64,000 nucleotides of DNA from UBA6489 sp942490775 (lineage in GTDB: Bacteria > Patescibacteriota > Gracilibacteria > BD1-5 > UBA6164): contig CALNYL010000001.1 of assembly GCA_942490775.1 (NCBI GenBank), positions 186,001-250,000 on the forward strand, read 5' to 3'. The notes under the pieces are model-generated. The model had not been told where the DNA came from, did not search any database, and saw only the letters and a list, made by a program, of their open reading frames with translations. Below are positions 19,189 to 29,176 of the stretch, in pieces; within the stretch, counting starts at the first letter, position 1, and the number at the start of each line of letters is the position of its first letter. The position numbers and the translations under genes were made by a program.

Positions 19189-22100
19189 ATGACAAGTTGA
19201 CCAAATGTACACCATGGTGCCTCTGATGATTATTTTAAAAAACTCGCAGAAGAAGCAGAAAGGAAAAAAAATGAAGTTCCTGTAGAGACTAGATTTGTAA
19301 AAAGCTTTGTAAAACAAAAATTAGGAGAGAGAGCTAATAAAGTTAAATTTATCCAAGATATAATGTCTGCTTGAGGTATTTCTACAGCCTTAAAAAATGA
19401 TTTAGAATCATATTGAGCAGGTCTAACAGAGTTTGATACACTAGATAAAACCTTTTATGACAGTGTACATATAGAAAAACTAAAAAGAGAAGTAAAAGCA
19501 GCATTTATAGAACTAGAAAGCAAAAGAGATAACATAAGAGAAATATTTTTTAGTGAATATAAAATAAATCCAGATAAATATGATAAAGAAATTTGAGATC
19601 AAATAGAAAAACTTAGTGAAAAAGAACTAGAAGACTTACTAAATTCAGAAAATGCCAGAAAAAAGTTTCTTCAAAAACAATACTGAACAAAAGAAAAAAT
19701 GCCAGAGAAAAGAGACTTTAATCTTTCTTTAGAAAAACTAAATTTCCCAGATAGAGTAGAAAAGAAACTAAAAAAATTAAAAGAATCATTAGAAAAAGAA
19801 AAAAAGAAACCTATAAAAAACCAAGATAAGATAGACGAACTAGAAGAAAATATATCAGATATAGAAAACTTAGCTAATAGGTTTTCTATTACCAAGAAAA
19901 TGGACACAGTTGATATAAAAACATTATTTGAAGTAGACTTTTTTGAAAATGATGAAAAAAGAGAAATGGTTCACACATTTTTGCCGAGTATATCATTATA
20001 TGAAGCCCAGAAGTTATGAATAGTTACCAAAGTTCAAGCAGATAAACATAAATATAATTTTGTAAAATACAAATTTTTTGATAATGATAGCTCCGTTAGT
20101 AATAGTGAAATATTAGCTATAGCTAACAAACTAGATGAAAAAAATGTAACAATATCAACAAAAAACTATGCAATAGATGAAAGTCATATAAACAACATAT
20201 TAGAAGAAAAAAATCTAGCCTATAAAATAGCATGAAATATATCTTGAGATCTAAAAAAATGAGTAGAAGACCTAGAAAAAGCTAAAAAGCAAAAAGAACT
20301 AGAAAAATATGGACAATCAGTAGAAAAGTTTAAAGAAGATTTAGGAAAAACTGGGAAGCTAAAAGATATAAAAGATTTAGAAAATTTTACATCAAAAAAT
20401 AAAAATGGTAAACCATTACTAAATTGAGAAAGAAATGTAGTAGTATTAAATATTAGAGAAAGTTTTGGTAAAACTGAAACTGGAAAAGGTCATGTAGATA
20501 CAAAACTTTTCTGGGATATAAAAGATGATTGAGATGGTAATTGAATGCCAAAATTTATAAGTAAATGAGAAGAAAATTATAATAGTGATAACCAGTTTTT
20601 TGAGAGAGGCTACAGTTCACTATTAAACTTTATACAAAGCTGAAATGAAACAAAATGAGTGAGTGTAAATAAAATTGAGATCCTTACACAGGAACAGCTT
20701 AGAAACAGAATAGAAACAAAACAAATAAAAGAAGTTAATGGAGACTTACATCTACTAAATAAAGATGATGAAGAAAAACAAGCAAAATTACTAAAAGAAA
20801 AAGAAGAAGAACTAAAAAAACAAGGTCTATCAGAAGAACAAATAAACAATAATCTAGAGTATAAAAATATAGCCGAAAAATTAGATAATATAGATGAATA
20901 CAATAGAAGAACACTAGAACAAAAAATATCAGAAGAAGATCCAGAATGAAATAACTTTTGATTTGATGACTGAACAACCTTTGAAACCAAAGAGGGTTCT
21001 ATTTATACCATATCTATAATAAACCCTCAAAGTAAAACAATTCAAATTTCCTCAAGATGAACTTTACAACCACCAATAAGTTTTGAAAACTTTTTTTATA
21101 CATTTAAAAAATTAGGATGTAAAAGAACTTCAAAAGCAACAAATTTTATAGAAGTATTTGAATCAGCAAAAGCCTCAGACAGCGGATGATGGTCTGATTT
21201 TGAACTAAAATCATGAAAACATATACAAAAAAAGAATACAGAAAAAGATATAAACTACCCTTACCTAGTATCTAAAAGTGATGACCAAGTCCTAAAACTA
21301 GAAAAAGTAGACGGTAACCTAGTAAAAGTAAGATACTGAGAATATGAACAAAAGGATATAAAAAAGTGAGATAAAAAAGTATGAACAGATAAAAAATATA
21401 AAATGCTAGATCGTACAGTATGGATAAACTACTGAGAACTAGACACTTATATAAAAAAATGGAAACTAAAACCTGAGTCAGTTGATGAGGACAAAGATAT
21501 ACCAAAGGTAAAAGATGTAGCAATGAAATGATCATTTCTTTCAAAGATCTTTTCCAATATGAGTATATGAGAAATCATCAGTTGATGAAAAATGTGGCTT
21601 GACTCTATAGAAAACTATCTAAAAGAATGAAATGAAGAAAATGCAGCAAAGTTTGCTTCTGGTGTTCTATGAAAGCTCTTACCACCAGAGTTAAGAAAAG
21701 ACTTAAAATCAAGAGTTGAAGATGCTTGAAAAAAGAGAATGGAAGACTATGTAAAAAAACTATGACAAGTAGATTCTTGAATTGCAACAGATTGGATAAA
21801 ATCATGGCTTAAAAATTCAGACTGTCCAGAATACAAAAAAGAGGCTGCTGTAATTTTTATGATGGAAAAATATTGAAGTCTTTATGCAAAAACATTAAAT
21901 GAGGAAAAGTGAACCCTTTTATGGTATAAAGCTCTTTGATGAACACCATATGATGATTTTCATAAAGACTTAATAAAAAAACATGATGATATGGATGTTA
22001 ATCTCACAGAAGAAGATTTAGTATTTATGTTTGTTAAGGCTCAATGTAAAGAAAAGGGGTATAATTGAATAAAAAGGAGGTCTAGGTTACATAAGGAACT

Positions 22101-23019
22101 AAAAGCAAAAAGAAATAATGCAAAAGAAGACGAATGGAATAAATGACAAAAAGATGCTGGTAACGAAGAGAACACAAGAATGAAGAGTTATAAATATGCT
22201 GTATGAGAACTAAAATGAGGTACTCCTGTAAATGGTATGGGAGCAGTAGAAACAATGATATCAAAGTGATGACCTTTTAATAATTATGTTACTTATCTTA
22301 TTGCTCTTACTACAGCAAAAGATTTAGATCAAGATTCTCTAGATAAATATAAAGGATATATAAAAAAAGTTTCTCCTGTGAGTGCACTTATGACAAAAAA
22401 ATCTCATCTAGAAATATTACTACAGACTATTTTAGAAGTATCAAAAGATATTTCCAAGCTACATCCAGAGAAATATGGAAAAATGTGAGAAAAAGCTCAA
22501 AAGATTTATGAAAATATGGATTCTCTAACTATGAAATATCCTAATAAAGTAGATGAGGTATCAAAATTTTTAGAAACATATTGAGAACCTTTGGATAAAG
22601 CTCTTAATATGCTACACTCTAAGGATGCAAGTAAAGAAACAAATATTAACAAAATCATATATCTAAGAAAAGATAAACATTATGATCCAAGAACCTGAGA
22701 AGAATTAGAATGAAAAAGTATATATAAGCAGTACTATAACCTGTTTACAGAAAGTGTTGATACGATGATGACTTACAAGGAAACTGATATGCTTAATGAT
22801 TCTTGGAGAGATCATTGAACTACCTGAATAGATGTAAAAAAAGCAACTGTAGAAACTCTACTTCAAACCCAATGATGATGATTTAGAGAATGAGTATGAA
22901 ATGACAGTTGGAGAGAAATTAATAGAGAACTTAGAAAATATACCAAAAAGAACATATATAGAATGAAACCAAGAAAAAGATGAAGAAGTAAAACAAAAAC
23001 TTATAATGGATATACATAG
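19189..23019 (+). CDS. 1276-aa protein of unknown function
   Basis: ATG 19189 to TAG 23017-23019 with many TGA codons read as Gly. Begins MTSGPNVHHGASDDYFKKLAEEAERKK, no signal peptide. Residues 1-330 are charged helices. A possibly globular part (about 400-650) includes NIRESFGKTETGKGHVDTKLFWDIKDDGDGNG. Residues 770-1270 are helical with conserved-looking tracts (KGGTPVNGMGAVETMISKGG, SWRDHGTTGIDVKKATVETLLQTQGGG). No catalytic motif or known domain is evident. It may be a large structural or surface-associated protein typical of this lineage. The last 119 bases overlap the next gene. Confidence 0.7.
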
Positions 23020-23353
23020 AAAAATGTTAGCTTGATTTTTAGAAGTCCACTGAACTAGAGAATCAGCATTTTATTCACTAAATAAAGTAACTTCCCCCTT
23101 TGGTAAAGAGTTTCGTGAACGGGGAATAGATCCAAGAGAGATAGCCGAAAACTGACTATGAATGCACCAAATGATAGATAAAAATAATGTAAGAGCAAAT
23201 AACCTATTAAGAAAATATGCTAATAATATAATAAAATGAAGAGATGTCTCACAAAAACAAATAAGTGATCTTATTTGAACTAGCCAAGATACTATAGATG
23301 CTATAGTAGAGTGAGTAAACTATTTCAGACGATTACTAGCAATGAGAGTTTAA
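22901..23353 (+). CDS. 150-aa unknown protein overlapping the 1276-aa gene
   Basis: ATG 22901 (MTVGEKLIENLENIPKRTYIEGNQ) to TAA 23351-23353, in the +1 frame relative to the upstream gene and overlapping it by 119 bases. The upstream frame stops at TAG 23017. Content: Lys/Glu-rich N-terminus, then GFLEVHGTRESAFYSLNKVTSPFGKEF, GLGMHQMIDKNN and a C-terminal helix with SQKQISDLIGTSQDTIDAIV. Such a long overlap is unusual: either two translationally coupled proteins, or one protein made by frameshifting. No family recognised. Confidence 0.6.
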
Positions 23354-23393
23354 AGTCCATTTCTCAACCCTCTCTCCTACAAAAACATCAACA

Positions 23394-23427
23394 AAAAGCA
23401 CTAATCTAAAGATTAGTGCTTTTTTTC
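23394..23427. terminator. hairpin terminator
   Basis: aaaaagcactaatc and gattagtgcttttt around taaa, followed by more T. It ends the plus-strand pair. Confidence 0.9.
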
Positions 23428-23429
23428 TA

Positions 23430-23502
23430 TTGTAGGGGTAAACCCGTAGCCTCCTTCCAATAGTAAAAAAGGTAAGGCAGACCTATGTGTCTGCCCTATT
23501 TA
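23430..23502. repeat. palindromes of families A and D
   Basis: A fragment of family A (gcctccttcc...aaggtaagg) and a family-D hairpin ggcagacctatgtgtctgcc at about 23475-23495. The family-D motif also occurs at 58143. Confidence 0.65.
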
Positions 23503-23516
23503 CAACTTTCATTCTC

Positions 23517-24539
23517 CTAATTCTCATCCCTATTAACTATTTTATTCCTAGCAATAGAAGGAATCATAGCCCTCAACTTCCTTCAAGTAACCTCAATCTG
23601 ATGAGCCTCCATCATTTTTCTCTCTGCAGTCATTCTAGGATACCCAGCATCCCCCTCTAAAATAAAGTCTTTTGCAAACTTACCATTTTGAATATTCTTT
23701 AAAGCCTCTCTCATAGCTTTTCTTGACTCCTCGTTTATAACCTTAGGTCAAGTAACCATATCACCATACTCAGCAGTATTACTTACAGAATACCTCATAT
23801 CAGAAATACCACCTTGGAAAATCAAATCAATAATAAGCTTAGTCTCATGCAAACACTCAAAATATGCCATCTCTGGTGGATATCCTGCTTCTACTAGAGT
23901 CTCAAAACCAGCAGTTATAAGTGAAGTAAGTCCTCCACATAGTACTGCTTGTTCACCAAATAAATCAGTTTCAGTTTCATCTTTGAAAGTAGTTTCAACT
24001 ATACCAACTCTACCTCCACCGATAGCTGAAGCATAAGATTTAGCTAGTTCTAAAGTTTCACCACTAGGGTCTTGCTCAACAGCAACTAAATCAGGGATAC
24101 CGCTATCACATTTATATTCTGTTCTTACAGTATGTCATGGAGCCTTTGGAGCTATCATCATTACATTTATATCTTTTGATGGAACCACTCTTCCATAGTG
24201 AATATTGAACCCATGCCCAAAGGCTATAGTAGCTCATTTTTTCAAATTAGGAGCAATTTGTGAATCATAAACCCCCTTTTGTTTTTCATCAGGAAGAAGT
24301 ATCATAACAACATCAGCTTTTTTTACCGCTTCTGCTACTTCTAAAACTTCAAACTTTTTAGCCTCTGCTTTTCCCCAACTAGCACCTCCTTTTCTAAGTC
24401 AAATAATTACACTTACTCAACTGTCTCTTAGGTTTTCAGCATGTGCATGCCCTTGGCTACCAAAACCAATAACCGCCACTGTTTTAGATTTTATCAAATC
24501 TATGTTACAATCCTTATCGTAGTACACATTTAATGCCAT
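23517..24539 (-). CDS. ilvC: ketol-acid reductoisomerase
   Basis: 340 aa, class I length. Second step of valine/isoleucine synthesis (NADPH and Mg). VAVIGFGSQGHAHAENL is the dinucleotide-binding loop. PKAPGHTVRTEY carries the catalytic region, DETETDLFGEQAVLCGG contains the Mg ligands (D and E), and AYFECLHETKLIIDLIFQGGISDMRYS is the C-terminal knot. ATG 24539. All glycines of the Rossmann loop are written GGN; TGA appears elsewhere. It is the last gene of the minus-strand ilv block. Confidence 0.95.
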
Positions 24540-24630
24540 ATGTAAAAAAATTATAAAATTAAAATATTTATTTATATTTTTATGTCTTTTCGGACATGAA
24601 AATTATTATAACTTATGCTTGATTTTTACT

Positions 24631-24747
24631 TTATACATATTGATTGCAATTATTAGCTATTTTTTCATATGCTTCTCTTGCATTTCTTCTAATACTATCT
24701 TTTATCTTTCTTTCAGATTCCTCAAGTGTGTATAGTTCTTTTTCCAT
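24631..24747 (-). CDS. 38-aa small protein
   Basis: MEKELYTLEESERKIKDSIRRNAREAYEKIANNCNQYV, ATG 24747 to TAA 24631. One amphipathic charged helix with a short tail, no TGA codon. It is plausible as a small gene because it fills most of the gap between ilvC and the CMD gene on the same strand, but no family is known to me. Confidence 0.45.
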   Translation of the reverse strand: MEKELYTLEESERKIKDSIRRNAREAYEKIANNCNQYV

Positions 24748-24826
24748 ACTTTTTTATTTTAAAAAATAATACAAGTTTATTATAATAAGTTCTATTTAAT
24801 TGCAAATTTTTAGTTTTGCTTTTCTT

Positions 24827-25352
24827 TTAATCTTCAATTTTTAATCACAAAGAAATTATGATTTTATTGTATCAAGTATACATTTCCATAACTGTTAGGA
24901 TTTCTAGTATATCCTCATCAGAGTATCAATACTCTTTTAGTTTAGTAAAATCTTCATCTGTTATTGTTTCTGGATTTTTAGTTGCTGTTCTACAGAAGTT
25001 TAGAACAAAAGCCATTTTTTCATCAGAGCTTTTTCAGTTTTCTATTAGTTTTACTTCTGATTCTTCAAATCATTGTTTTAGTAAATTATTTCTATGAATA
25101 TGACAGCAGAATTTACATCCATTTATAGACGAAACGGCTAAAGCTATGCTTTCTTTAAAAGAATGCTCTAAATTTCATTCTGAAAGTATTCTTTTAGTCC
25201 TATTCCAGTTTGCCTGAAGTATGTGAGCCTTTAGTCAAAATGCTCTATAAGCTGCTGGTACAGTTCATCATGTTTTTTCTTTGATTTCGTCAAAGATTTT
25301 TTTTTATTTCTGGTGTTTCATAATCTGGATTTTGTAGTTTTATTCTGGACAT
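24827..25352 (-). pseudogene. carboxymuconolactone decarboxylase/AhpD-like protein, frameshift in A9 run
   Basis: ATG 25352 gives MSRIKLQNPDYETPEIKKN, then the frame breaks at a run of nine A (plus-strand T-run at about 25297-25305). One base less restores IFDEIKEKTGGTVPAAYRAFGLKAHILQANWNRTKRILSEGNLEHSFKE. This leads to the family core ESIALAVSSINGCKFCCHIHRNNL with redox CxxC and His (CKFCCHIH). The full product would be about 174 aa, a peroxidase-related alkylhydroperoxidase-type protein. Everything except the run is intact, so it may be a sequencing error or be rescued by slippage. Confidence 0.8.
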
Positions 25353-25384
25353 ACTTATGTAAATTATAAAAATAAAATATTTAA

Positions 25385-25705
25385 TTATTGTTTAATTGAA
25401 TCAAAAATCCATTCCCAAAGTCTCTCTTTATCCTCCATAATCTCCTCTGGTAAAATTCTATATTGCATTGTAACAATTTTTCAATTTTTCCTAGAATATT
25501 CAAAATAACTACAATTAAATTTATCAAAATTTTCCTTATTCTTTTCATTTTGCCTAAAGTATATTTCTCAAAATACAAAAATAGCAAAAATTTTTCATTC
25601 AAAATATATACTATGTCAGCTTAATACTCGTTTATGACTTATTCTATCATCACATAATATATCATAGATAAAATATTCTAAAAGTTCAGGGATTTTCTTA
25701 GTCAT
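25385..25705 (-). CDS. TfoX N-terminal-domain protein
   Basis: 106 aa. MTKKIPELLEYFIYDIL...SHKRVLSGHSIYFEGKIFAIFVFGEIYFR...FDKFNCSYFEYSRKNGKIVTMQYRILPEEIMEDKERLWEWI. The pattern of glycine-rich first hairpin, GKIFAI, and aromatic Y-x-LPEE near the end matches TfoX_N proteins, small folds linked to competence regulation in some bacteria. Function here is unknown. Confidence 0.75.
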
Positions 25706-25741
25706 AATTTTTTATATTTTAATTATTTTCAAAATCATTTT

Positions 25742-25783
25742 GTAGCCCTCTTCCCTTATGTAAGAGAAAAAAACAAGTATGAG
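25742..25783. repeat. dispersed palindrome family A (degenerate)
   Basis: gccctcttcccttatgtaagagaaaaaaacaagtatgag, ending directly before the aminotransferase stop codon. Confidence 0.6.
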
Positions 25784-26947
25784 TTATTTTCCTAAACTCT
25801 TAAAATACTTCTCCAACCTATCCAACCCCTCTTTCAAAACTCCTAAATTTCTTCAAAAACATATTCTGAAATATCATTTTCATTGTTTTCAGAAAGCTGA
25901 TCATGGTACTAGAGAAACCTTTGCTTCTTTTAGTATTTTCATACATTCATCATAATCATTATCCGTATACTTAAATTTACAAAAAATGTAATACCCAGCC
26001 TTAGGCTTTTCAAACTCTATATAATCAGTCATATCAGACAACCTATCTAAAACCATATCTCTAGCATCCCTTATCTGCTTCACTATATCATCAAGAAGTC
26101 ATGGAATAGAATCTATAGTTCTTGCAACTCCATATTGTGCGATAGATGGAGCACAAGTAACCAGTGAATCATGTATTTTTAGAGTCTCATTTATTATTTC
26201 CTCATTCGCTATCATATATCAAATTCTCCAACCAGTTACACTAAACAGTTTACTCCAAGAATTAATAACCACAAGATTATCTTTATATTTTTCAAAAAGT
26301 ACAGTAGCAGAATCAAATCACAAGTTATCCTCTAATAAAAAGTGTCAGTAAACCTCATCACAAATCAAACAAATATCAGTTCATTTTATATGTTCTAATA
26401 TTTCTATCATTTTATCTTGCTCTATTATTCATCAAGTAGGATTATTCGGATTACAAATAATTATAGCCTTTGTATTTGGAGTTATTGCATCTTTTAGTTT
26501 CTGTAAATCTAGACTTAAGTCTTTTTCTATTGGGCAGTAAACTAGTTTTCATCCTGCTATTTCTATTGCATTGTTATATGAAGCATAACTAGGGTCTAGT
26601 AATACAACTTCATCTCATGGGGTGTTTATTATTGTTAGTAATATTGCATTTATTGCTTCTATTGCTCCTGCTGTTATCATTATCTCATCTGTGTTAAAAC
26701 TAGCTCCATAAAAACTTTTGTAAAACTCACTTACTTTTGTTCTTAGCTCTAGTATTCAGTTTGGCAAAGTATATCTACTAGCTTCTCAATTTAATACTAA
26801 TTTCGCTACTTCTTGCCTTAATTTTTCTGGCATTTCGTAGTCTGGGATTCACTGGGAAAAGCTTGTAACTCATCACATCTGAGTTGCTAAAGCCTCCATT
26901 TTCTTTATCAAAGACATTTCTTTGTGTTGTAATCTGTATTTTCTCAT
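25784..26947 (-). CDS. class I/II aminotransferase
   Basis: 387 aa, PLP-dependent fold type I. VTSFSQGIPDYEMPEKL, SRYTLPNGILELRTKVSEF, ITAGAIEAINAIL, ICNPNNPTGG, LICDEVYGHF, then INSWSKLFSVTGWRIGYM with the Schiff-base lysine, and a C-terminal arginine region (KGYFRICFGRN). Closest in pattern to aspartate/alanine-type aminotransferases. Because it lies between rimO and ilvC in the ilv block it may transfer the amino group to branched-chain keto acids, but this is inference. ATG 26947; ATG 26917 is possible. Confidence 0.85.
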
Positions 26948-27040
26948 AATTGTTATTTTTAAAAAATATAACTGCTTCCCAGAATATAAATGTTATACAG
27001 CTGGTGTTTTTAACCCTTTGAACTTTTTTATTTTCCGATA

Positions 27041-28543
27041 CTATAAAATATATTTAACCTTTTGTCATAAATCAATATCTCAATCCAAAACATTTTTCAA
27101 ATCCACACTATCACATTCATCTATTTCAGGAGCCTTAATCTCAGGTCTTATTATAAGCTCTCATGACTCTAGAATATCCATAATATATCAAGTAAATTCT
27201 TTTCATTTTCTATCTTTCTCTTTTTCATCATAAATCAAGTTTAATAATTTCGAGACTCGTTTTATTCTTTTACCTATTGTCTGTTCATCTACTTTTCAAC
27301 TAAGCTTACTACTAGGAGCAAGTATTTCATCGTGATATCCAAATAGAGAAACACTATCAAACCTATATTTTTTTATAAAATCTATAAGCATTTCAAAATC
27401 TTCTTCCGTTTCTCAAGGATATCACACTATAAAGTTTGTATGCAAAAAAGCTTCTGGAAAATTCTGTTTTATAAAATCAAGGAGCTTATGAATATGTTCA
27501 TCATCATAGAATCTTCACATCCTCTTTAAAATATTTGGAGAAATATGTTGAAAAGGAATATCAAAGTAAGGAATAAGCTTTTTTAATTTTGTAAGTGAAC
27601 TTAAATTTTTTAAAGTCATAGTATCAGGATACATATAGAAAACCCTATACTTAAAATCTAAATCAAGATAATCTATTTTTTCAAGTAGTTTTATTAATGA
27701 ATTTTCTCAGTATAAATCTGTTCAATATCTGGTAGTATCTTGGGCTATTATTTCTATTTCCTTGATTCAATTAGAAACCATAACTTCCACCTCTTTTATT
27801 ATATCTTCTATTTTTCTAGAATTTTGTTTTCATCTGATTTTTGGAATTATACAAAATAAGCAAGAGTTATCACATCATTCAGCTATTTTTAAATATTCAT
27901 AAGAATAAGTGCTATTGAAATATGCCCTTACCTCATCTCATTTCCAAATAAAAGCCTTATTATTATTCTCTCATCAGATTGATTTTAAGTAGCTATCCAG
28001 CTGTTTTTTTCTTAGTTTAGATAATCCTGTTTTTAGTTTCGTTATTGCTTTTGTATTAATGCCCTCACTCCAACCCTCTCCTTTGAGAGGAAAGGGAAAA
28101 GCTGAATAAGAAGAATAAGTTTCTTCTGTAGTTAGACCTCTATCTTGAATTCTTTCTCCTTCTCAGGAGAAAGAGAAGCAAGTTGAATTATCTTTCTCTA
28201 GTAAATCTTCTATTGAGCTATAATCTCTTGGGTCAATTATTGAGTAAATATTTTTTAGAGATTTTATAAAATCATCATCCTTTACTGAAACATAGCACCC
28301 TGTGAGGACTATTTTTTTTCACATTTTATCATATTTTCTAATAGTTTCTTCTGCCTCTTGTCTAGAAGAAGATAAAAATCAACAAGTATTTATCACTATA
28401 TATTCAACTAACTCATCTTCAGGATTATCAAAAAAAGTAATATCATGACTACCAGAAAAACTTAGTATCTCTCAAACAGTAAATTCTAAGTCTACCAAGT
28501 TTTTGTTACATCATAGGTTTATTGCGGAGAAGTAAAATTTCAT
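27041..28543 (-). CDS. rimO: RimO-type methylthiotransferase, with in-frame palindromic insert
   Basis: 500 aa. Radical SAM enzyme that methylthiolates ribosomal protein S12. NLGCNKNLVDLEF, VINTCGFL and LTGCYV hold the three N-terminal cluster cysteines. IAEGCDNSCLFCIIPKIRGKQNSRKIEDI is the radical SAM CxxxCxxC. The TRAM domain is at the end. IRG..(S)R points to RimO rather than MiaB. About 45 extra residues (STCFSFSGEGERIQDRG...PLKGEGWSEG) between the N-terminal domain and the radical SAM core are translated from two family-A palindromes at 28068-28175. ATG 28543. A leader peptide and attenuator lie upstream. Confidence 0.85.
28068..28175. repeat. two family-A palindromes inside rimO
   Basis: ccaaccctctcctttgagaggaaagg and, 40 bases on, gacctctatcttgaattctttctccttctcaggagaaagag. 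They are in opposite orientation to each other and both in frame with TGA read as Gly. Confidence 0.8.
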
Positions 28544-28565
28544 ATAAAAAAGTAAAAAAATAAAA

Positions 28566-28599
28566 AAAATCTTCTAGCTTTTATTCTAGAAGATTCTTT
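28566..28599 (-). terminator. attenuator terminator before rimO
   Basis: On the minus strand: aatcttctag and ctagaagatt around 7 bases, then a long T-run, 23 bases before the rimO ATG. The 5' arm (as RNA aaagaaucuucuag) can also pair with cuagaggacucuuu at the leader-peptide stop (28632-28645), an alternative antiterminator. Confidence 0.75.
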
Positions 28600-28641
28600 A
28601 ATGTTAAAATAATATTTTTTTAATCACTACCAAAGAGTCCT

Positions 28642-28701
28642 CTAGATTTTAAAAATCAGAAGTAAGACTACCACAGCAAATTGTGAAAAAATATTATTCA
28701 T
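28642..28701 (-). CDS. attenuation leader peptide (Val/Leu-rich), upstream of rimO
   Basis: 19 aa: MNNIFSQFAVVVLLLIFKI, ATG 28701, TAG 28642-28644. The run of three Val and three Leu codons, the overlap of its stop with an antiterminator arm, and the Rho-independent hairpin downstream match classical leader-peptide attenuation by branched-chain amino acids. A near twin of the same length lies upstream of ilvB (35072-35131). The gene directly downstream is rimO, followed by the aminotransferase and, further down, ilvC. Confidence 0.75.
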   Translation of the reverse strand: MNNIFSQFAVVVLLLIFKI

Positions 28702-28730
28702 AATATGTTTGTTTTTAATTATGTATTTAG

Positions 28731-28758
28731 AGAATAATAAAAAAAGTAGTAAATGCAA
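28731..28758 (-). promoter_or_regulatory. promoter of the rimO leader transcript
   Basis: Minus strand: ttgcat (28758-28753), 16 bases, tattct (28736-28731). The same spacing and a similar -35 (ttgctt) precede the twin leader at 35131. Confidence 0.45.
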
Positions 28759-28803
28759 ATTTTTATTTGACATTTTTATTTGACATTTTTGTGTGGAGAA
28801 AAT

Positions 28804-28832
28804 TTGACTTTCCTTTTTTTTATTAGTATAAA
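28804..28832 (+). promoter_or_regulatory. sigma-70-type promoter of 87-aa gene
   Basis: ttgact (28804-28809), 17 bases, tataaa (28827-28832). Two upstream ttgaca copies at 28767 and 28780 (tandem atttttatttgac) lack well-placed -10 boxes. Confidence 0.5.
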
Positions 28833-28910
28833 GGGGAGGATATTATTATATGATATAGTAAATTATGCTTTATAAAAAAAATAGAATGAATAGATAGTTG
28901 TTATTGTATT

Positions 28911-29174
28911 ATGGAAGAATTGAAGAAATTAGAATCAAATAAAATTACTAAAGACATAATAATTAAAATTAAAGAGATTTTAGAATGTTGTTTAACAACT
29001 AAAGAAAATAAAAACGATATTAAATTAAAGGTTAAAGATATTTTAGATATATCTAATTCCACTTTATCAAATATGAAGTGACTTGTATTAGAAAAAGTAA
29101 AAATCTGGAAACTATTTTCTGAAGTAGTACGAAATTTTGATTTAGAAAGTGACGAATATTGACCCAAGGTTTAA
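28911..29174 (+). CDS. 87-aa protein of unknown function
   Basis: MEELKKLESNKITKDIIIKIKEILECC... to TAA 29172-29174, two TGA codons near the end read as Gly. Predicted all-helical; LKVKDILDISNSTLSNMKGLV looks like a small helix-turn-helix but is not convincing. It faces ilvD, ending 2 bases before the ilvD stop. No known family. Confidence 0.55.
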
Positions 29175-29176
29175 AA

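Noticed and set aside
28767..28785. Two ttgaca boxes as strong promoters
   Set aside because: No -10 box at 16-18 bases from either; the pair at 28804/28827 is better placed.
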